This document shows, in pieces, positions 60,220-64,000 of a DNA stretch of 64,000 nucleotides. How positions within the stretch are numbered: the stretch's first letter is position 1; each line of letters begins with the position of its first letter. A program made the position numbers and the translations under genes. Where the stretch lies: assembly GCA_023386155.1 (NCBI GenBank), contig JAEWKH010000071.1, positions 35,609-99,608 of the forward strand, in the 5' to 3' direction. Source of the stretch: Pseudomonadota bacterium. GTDB taxonomy: Bacteria; Pseudomonadota; Alphaproteobacteria; Rhizobiales; Beijerinckiaceae. The notes under the pieces are model-generated. The model had not been told where the DNA came from, did not search any database, and was given only the letters and a program-made list of their open reading frames with translations.

Positions 60220-61212
60220 ATGAAGAAGAGACCGGTCGTCGTTGTCACCCGCCGCCTGCCCGACGTGATCGAGACGCGCCTGCGCGAATTGTTCGACACG
60301 CGCCTCAACCTCGAGGACAAGCCCCTCTCCCCGGAGGAGCTCGCCGACGCGGTCAGGACGGCCGACGTGCTCGTGCCGACCATCACGGACGAGATCGACG
60401 CCGCGGTGCTGGGTCAGGCCGGCCCCGGCCTGAAGCTCATCGCCAATTTCGGCAACGGCGTCGATAATATCGACGTCTCGGCCGCGGTGGCCAGGGGCAT
60501 CACCGTCACCAACACGCCCGGGGTCCTCACCGAGGACACGGCCGACATGACCATGGCGCTGATCCTGGCGGTCGCCCGCCGCATCCCGGAAGGCGCCCGC
60601 GTGATCCCGGACGGGGAATGGGCCGGCTGGTCGCCGACCTGGATGCTGGGGCGGCGCATCACGGGAAAACGCCTCGGCATCGTCGGCATGGGCCGCATCG
60701 GCCAGGCGCTGGCCCGGCGCGCCAAGGCGTTCGGTCTGTCGATCCACTACCACAACCGCCGCCACGTGCCGCCGAAGATCGAGGCGGAGCTCGAGGCGAC
60801 CTACTGGGAATCCCTCGACCAGATGCTGGCCCGCATGGACATCGTGTCCGTGAACTGCCCGCATACGCCCGCCACCTATCACCTGCTTTCGGCGCGGCGC
60901 CTCAAGCTCATGAAGCCCGACGCGATCCTGGTGAACACCGCCCGCGGCGAGATCATCGACGAAGGCGCGCTTACCAAGCTCATCGAATCCGGCGCCATCG
61001 CGGGGGCCGGCCTCGACGTGTTCGAGGAGGAGCCCGCGGTCAACCCGCGCCTCGTGCGGCTCGCCAAGCAGGGAAAGGTCGTGCTGCTGCCGCATATGGG
61101 CTCCGCCACCCATGAAGGGCGCGTCGCCATGGGCGAGAAGGTCATCGTGAACATCCGGGCCTTCGTGGACGGCCACAAGCCGCCGGACCGGATTCTGCCC
61201 AGCATGCTTTGA
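60220..61212 (+). CDS. D-2-hydroxyacid dehydrogenase (glyoxylate/hydroxypyruvate reductase type)
   Basis: 330 aa from ATG 60220. Rossmann motif GKRLGIVGMGRIGQALARRA. Catalytic Arg in LVNTARGEIIDEGAL, Glu in GLDVFEEEPAVNP, His in VLLPHMGSATHEGRV. This is the D-glycerate dehydrogenase/glyoxylate reductase subgroup, converting glyoxylate or hydroxypyruvate with NAD(P)H. No operon partners. Confidence 0.92.
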   Translation: MKKRPVVVVTRRLPDVIETRLRELFDTRLNLEDKPLSPEELADAVRTADVLVPTITDEIDAAVLGQAGPGLKLIANFGNGVDNIDVSAAVARGITVTNTPGVLTEDTADMTMALILAVARRIPEGARVIPDGEWAGWSPTWMLGRRITGKRLGIVGMGRIGQALARRAKAFGLSIHYHNRRHVPPKIEAELEATYWESLDQMLARMDIVSVNCPHTPATYHLLSARRLKLMKPDAILVNTARGEIIDEGALTKLIESGAIAGAGLDVFEEEPAVNPRLVRLAKQGKVVLLPHMGSATHEGRVAMGEKVIVNIRAFVDGHKPPDRILPSML

Positions 61213-61275
61213 CGACATTCGCTCGGGGAACCGCGCCCTTCGCCATGGGCCTCACAGGCTCCGGGACATTCTTCC

Positions 61276-61304
61276 TTGCCTTTAGGACTTTATAACATAT
61301 ATTA
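61276..61304 (+). promoter_or_regulatory. Predicted promoter of the response-regulator gene
   Basis: TTGCCT (61276-61281), 17 bases, then ATATTA (61299-61304), in a conspicuously AT-rich stretch between GC-rich genes. Leader would be about 70 nt. Confidence 0.4.
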
Positions 61305-61380
61305 AATATCGTGACTTGCGTTGCTGGTCTGCGTCCCCTTCATCATCCTTGCATCATCCTTGGCGAGCGATTCCGATCCG

Positions 61381-61758
61381 ATGAACGCCCATACGGCTTC
61401 CGCACGGCCCGTCGTTCTCCTCGTGGAGGACGAGCCCTTCATTCGCATGGCCACGGCCGATGCCCTCGAAGAGGCCGGCTTCGAGGTGGTCGAGACGGTC
61501 GATGCCCAGGCCGCCCAGGAGGTTCTCCTGCGGCGCACGGACATCCGGGTCCTCTTCACCGACGTGAGGATGCCGGGCCCCATGGACGGGCTCGCGCTCG
61601 CGTCCTTCGTCCGCAGCCGCTGGCCGCACATTTCCGTCGTCATCACGTCGGGCCATCTTGAACCCGGCAGCGCCACGATGCCGGAAGAGGCCGTCTTCCT
61701 CGCCAAACCCTATGGCGACCAGGCGCCGGCCAGGGCGATCCGGTCCCTCCTGGAGTGA
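61381..61758 (+). CDS. Single-domain response regulator
   Basis: 125 aa from ATG 61381. CheY-like receiver: acidic pair in VVLLVEDEPFIRMA, phospho-Asp in VLFTDVRMPGPMDG, Thr/Ser in VVITSGHLEPGS, Lys in VFLAKPYGDQ. No output domain. The cognate kinase is not nearby. Often such proteins act in stress or phosphorelay networks in Rhizobiales. Confidence 0.92.
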   Translation: MNAHTASARPVVLLVEDEPFIRMATADALEEAGFEVVETVDAQAAQEVLLRRTDIRVLFTDVRMPGPMDGLALASFVRSRWPHISVVITSGHLEPGSATMPEEAVFLAKPYGDQAPARAIRSLLE

Positions 61759-61904
61759 TGACCGGGCCCCGGGCGATTCCCTCGCCCCCGGCGGACACCC
61801 GAATCCGGGCCGCCACCCCCGTAACCAAAATCCACCTTGAGCATAAACATATGTGAGTGCGGCGGCGAATCGAGTTTGGCCAGAACAGGGACGACCTTAC
61901 CCCC

Positions 61905-62633
61905 ATGGCCTTGATGACCAATTCCCTTATCCTGAAGCTCGAGAAATACGACAGGCTCTCCGACGACGAAAAGAGGGCTCTCGACAACGCCATCGCCCGG
62001 ATTCGCGTCGTAGAGGCCGATGAGGACATCCTGCGGGAGGGCGATCGTCCGGCGGAGAGCTCGCTTCTCCTGGACGGCTTCGCCGCCCGCTACAAGATCG
62101 TCTCGAACGGCCGCCGGCAGATCTCGGCGATCCACGTGGCGGGCGATTTCATCGACCTGCACAGCTTCCTTCTCAAGACCATGGACCACGGCGTGCTGGC
62201 GCTCACCAACTGCCGCATCGCCCTCGTCCCGCACGCGACCCTGGAGAAGATCACCGACGAATATCCTCATCTCACGCGGCTGCTCTGGCTCAGCACCCTG
62301 ATCGACGGCGCCATCCACCGGGAATGGCTGACCGCCATGGGCCGCCTGTCCGCCACGGCCCACATGGCGCATCTGATCTGCGAGCTGTACCTGCGCCTGA
62401 AGACGATCGGCCGGGCCGAGGGCGACACGATCCAGCTTCCCGTCACCCAGGCGGAACTCGGCGATACCCTGGGCCTGTCGACCGTGCACGTGAACCGGGT
62501 GCTTCAGGAGCTGCGCAAGGAAGGGTTGATCCGTTTCCAGGGTGACGCGTTGACCATTCTCGATTGGGTGCAGCTGAAGAAGGTCGGCGAATTCACCTCG
62601 ACCTACCTCAGTCTCCAGAACGAGGACCTATAG
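61905..62633 (+). CDS. Crp/Fnr-family transcriptional regulator
   Basis: 242 aa from ATG 61905 (MALMTNSLILKLEKYDRLSD); ATG 61914 is also possible. cNMP-like domain (RPAESSLLLDGFAARYKIVS and ISAIHVAGDFIDLHSFLLKT) and a C-terminal wHTH (LPVTQAELGDTLGLSTVHVN RVLQEL in adjacent blocks). No Fnr-type N-terminal Cys cluster. Common in Methylobacterium/Microvirga-like genomes in many copies; target unknown. Confidence 0.93.
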   Translation: MALMTNSLILKLEKYDRLSDDEKRALDNAIARIRVVEADEDILREGDRPAESSLLLDGFAARYKIVSNGRRQISAIHVAGDFIDLHSFLLKTMDHGVLALTNCRIALVPHATLEKITDEYPHLTRLLWLSTLIDGAIHREWLTAMGRLSATAHMAHLICELYLRLKTIGRAEGDTIQLPVTQAELGDTLGLSTVHVNRVLQELRKEGLIRFQGDALTILDWVQLKKVGEFTSTYLSLQNEDL

Positions 62634-62649
62634 GCTGGCCGGCGGACAC

Positions 62650-62934
62650 ATGACGCATCACGACATTACTCTCCAACCGATGCCGGTCCTGGCGGACGGG
62701 GGCAGGCACGAGGGGCAGCTCGTTCTCGCGGACGGGCAGCTGGTCGCCGTCTTTACCTGGGTCACGCCGGAGGAAGCCGCCGGCGGGCCGGACCAGGCCG
62801 GAGGCTGGTTTCTGGAAGCGGGCTTCGGTCCCTGCAGCAGCCTCCTCAGCGCGACGCCTCCCGTTCTCGCCACCCTCGACGAGGCCGTGACCTGGGTGCG
62901 CATCCGGCTCGACAGCGGATTGACCGCCTCCTAG
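62650..62934 (+). CDS. Small hypothetical protein
   Basis: 94 aa, 16 bases after the crp/fnr stop and probably co-transcribed. Contains LQPMPVLADGGRHEGQLVLA and GGWFLEAGFGPCSSLLSATP. No family recognised. The stop TAG abuts the repeat element that follows (AGCATCGG at 62935). Confidence 0.65.
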   Translation: MTHHDITLQPMPVLADGGRHEGQLVLADGQLVAVFTWVTPEEAAGGPDQAGGWFLEAGFGPCSSLLSATPPVLATLDEAVTWVRIRLDSGLTAS

Positions 62935-63129
62935 AGCATCGGACCCAAAAGTGGACCCACTTTTGGGATCCAATCCGATGCTCCACTCTTTGGAGAGTGC
63001 ATCGTTCTTCGCGGACCCAGCGGGCCGCGCTAGCGAAAACCGGGTCCACTTTTTCGCACGATGCTTTTTCTATAAGCTGGCGCATCGTTGGCGCGAAAAA
63101 CCGGATCCACTTTTTCGCACGATGCGCTA
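62935..63129 (+). repeat. Dispersed element, copy H with duplicated right hairpin
   Basis: Left hairpin AGCATCGGACCCAAAAGTGG to ATCCGATGCTC, then a right hairpin from GTGCATCGTT to ACGATGC (interrupted by GCGGACCCAGCGGGCCGCGC), then a second intact right hairpin GGCGCATCGTTGG to ACGATGCGCT. The only copy with three hairpins. Confidence 0.85.
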
Positions 63130-63135
63130 AGCAGG

Positions 63136-64000
63136 TCAGCGCAGCCGGGCGACGATCTCCCCGGCCGCCCGCTCGCCCTCCGCCCAGGCTCCCCCCGCCG
63201 TGCCCCACTGGGCCCGCGAGAGCGCCTCGCCGGCCATCCAGATCCGCTCCCCGACCGGCGCCTTCAGGACATCCCGGATGGCATAGAGGCCCGGCGGCAC
63301 GACCGCCCAGGAGGCGCGCGACCAGGGATCGTGCCGCCATGCGGTGGCGTGCATGGCCGAGAGGTTCCGGATCGCCCGGTGACCGAACTGCTCGGCCAGG
63401 ACCTCGCGCGCGTAGCGATAAGGCGCATGGGGGTCGCGCCGGTCGAAGGCCGCCGCGGTGGGCTGGTCGAGCTCGAAGAAATGAAACGGCGTGCCGTCGA
63501 TGCAGGTCAGGAGGCCCGGCGGCTGCCGGCGCGTCCCCGTCAGGCTCGCCAGCCGGTCCGCGCCGCGAAAGGGCGAATCCGGCCAGTGCAGGATCACATG
63601 CTCGTAAACGCCCCGCGTGAAGCCGTGAACGGCTTCGCTCACCGCTTGGGGCAAGGCGGGCGCGAAGCGGATCCCGTCCTGTTGCAGGACCGCCATGGGC
63701 GTGGTGACGATGACGGCCCTGGCCCGGAGCGTCCCGGCCGCACTGTCGATCCTCACTCCCTGGCCGGACCAGTCGATGGCCCGGACGGCGGTGCCGAGCC
63801 GCACCGGGAGGCCATGGCCGAGACGGCCCAGATAGGCGCCGAGGCCACCGGCGATGAAGTGGTTGTCCGCATAATCCATGCTCAGGAAATCGTGCAGGCT
63901 GACCTCGGCGAGGGGCCGGCCCGAAACGAGGCCATGGATGGTCGCCACCCGCCGCCCCTGTGGCCCCATCGGCGGGAGCGCCCTGGCGGCCGGCCGGTCC
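63136..64000 (-). CDS. Flavin monoamine oxidase-family protein, C-terminal part (partial)
   Basis: At least 287 codons; open to the window edge, so the FAD-binding N-terminus lies outside. The visible part shows AEVSLHDFLSMDYADNHFIA, GLGAYLGRLGHGLPVRLGTA, ARAVIVTTPMAVLQQDGIRF, and the C-terminal FAD-contact block VGERIWMAGEALSRAQWGTA with GGAWAEGERAAGEIV. Consistent with amine oxidase/polyamine oxidase-like flavoproteins; substrate unknown. Confidence 0.85.
   Translation of the reverse strand, partial: DRPAARALPPMGPQGRRVATIHGLVSGRPLAEVSLHDFLSMDYADNHFIAGGLGAYLGRLGHGLPVRLGTAVRAIDWSGQGVRIDSAAGTLRARAVIVTTPMAVLQQDGIRFAPALPQAVSEAVHGFTRGVYEHVILHWPDSPFRGADRLASLTGTRRQPPGLLTCIDGTPFHFFELDQPTAAAFDRRDPHAPYRYAREVLAEQFGHRAIRNLSAMHATAWRHDPWSRASWAVVPPGLYAIRDVLKAPVGERIWMAGEALSRAQWGTAGGAWAEGERAAGEIVARLR

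Noticed and set aside
62935..63129. CRISPR-like repeats, because the same sequences recur several times
   Set aside because: Copies are far apart, in both orientations, each is itself a hairpin pair, and there are no regular spacers or cas genes.

Overview
The window is 64 kb of GC-rich chromosome from an alphaproteobacterium, almost certainly of the order Hyphomicrobiales (Rhizobiales). A Methylobacteriaceae/Microvirga-like host is my best guess, not a proof. The evidence is the conserved gene order (dnaQ-secB / Tim44-like-mltA-smr / hisB-hisH-hisA-hisF-hisE-coaA / hslVU / rimP-nusA-ylxR-infB-rbfA-truB / rpsO-pnp / tsaB-rimI-fur-plsC / miaB-phoH-ybeY-corC-lnt-xre-metK-trmB / irr-fabA-fabB-fabI), a BA14K-type secreted protein, a haem-responsive Irr regulator, and promoter signatures typical of the group. 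No rRNA, tRNA, transposase, integrase, phage gene or CRISPR array was found.

Layout. 1-3.9 kb: end of dnaQ, secB, then a tightly overlapping operon timA-mltA-smr-xre. 4-7 kb: GNAT acetyltransferase, PfkB sugar kinase, ChaC-like cyclotransferase, DUF202 membrane protein. 7-12 kb: leftward histidine biosynthesis operon with coaA at its end. 12-16.7 kb: hslVU protease, an Fe-S HhH-GPD glycosylase, a BA14K protein, RidA and a flavin-binding oxidase-like protein. 17-20 kb: pnp and rpsO, with a small conserved-hypothetical locus beside them. 20-28.4 kb: DUF892 ferritin-like protein and the leftward rimP-nusA-ylxR-infB-rbfA-truB operon. 28.5-31.5 kb: three-gene MacAB/LolD-type ABC exporter. 31.5-40.8 kb: leftward trmB, metK, xre, lnt, corC, ybeY, phoH, miaB, then GST and DUF1127, with a divergent LysR gene at 40.9-41.8 kb. 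41.8-48.7 kb: secreted hypothetical, plsC, Fur/Mur, rimI, tsaB, nitroreductase, Nfu-type Fe-S scaffold, AT-rich membrane protein, Usp, trpS. 48.9-55 kb: murJ, Tat-exported DsbA-like protein, PCMT-like methyltransferase, PAS-GAF-PAS-GGDEF-EAL protein. 55-59 kb: fabI, fabB, fabA with divergent irr. 59-64 kb: a 48-aa DUF3096-type protein, SH3 protein, D-2-hydroxyacid dehydrogenase, response regulator, Crp/Fnr regulator, a small hypothetical, and part of a flavin amine oxidase.

The coding content is mostly core housekeeping; I see no novel defence, mobile or secondary-metabolite system. The most informative signals lie between genes. There is an exact EcfG-type general-stress promoter ahead of the BA14K gene and a near-exact one ahead of the DUF892 gene. 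A perfect Irr-box (ICE) palindrome sits ahead of the Nfu scaffold gene, and irr itself is 12 kb away. A promoter plus intrinsic terminator forms an attenuator-like leader in front of rimP-nusA-infB, with a 17-bp tandem duplication over the promoter -35 box. Several inverted-repeat operators and at least two families of dispersed palindromic intergenic elements are also present, some abutting stop codons.
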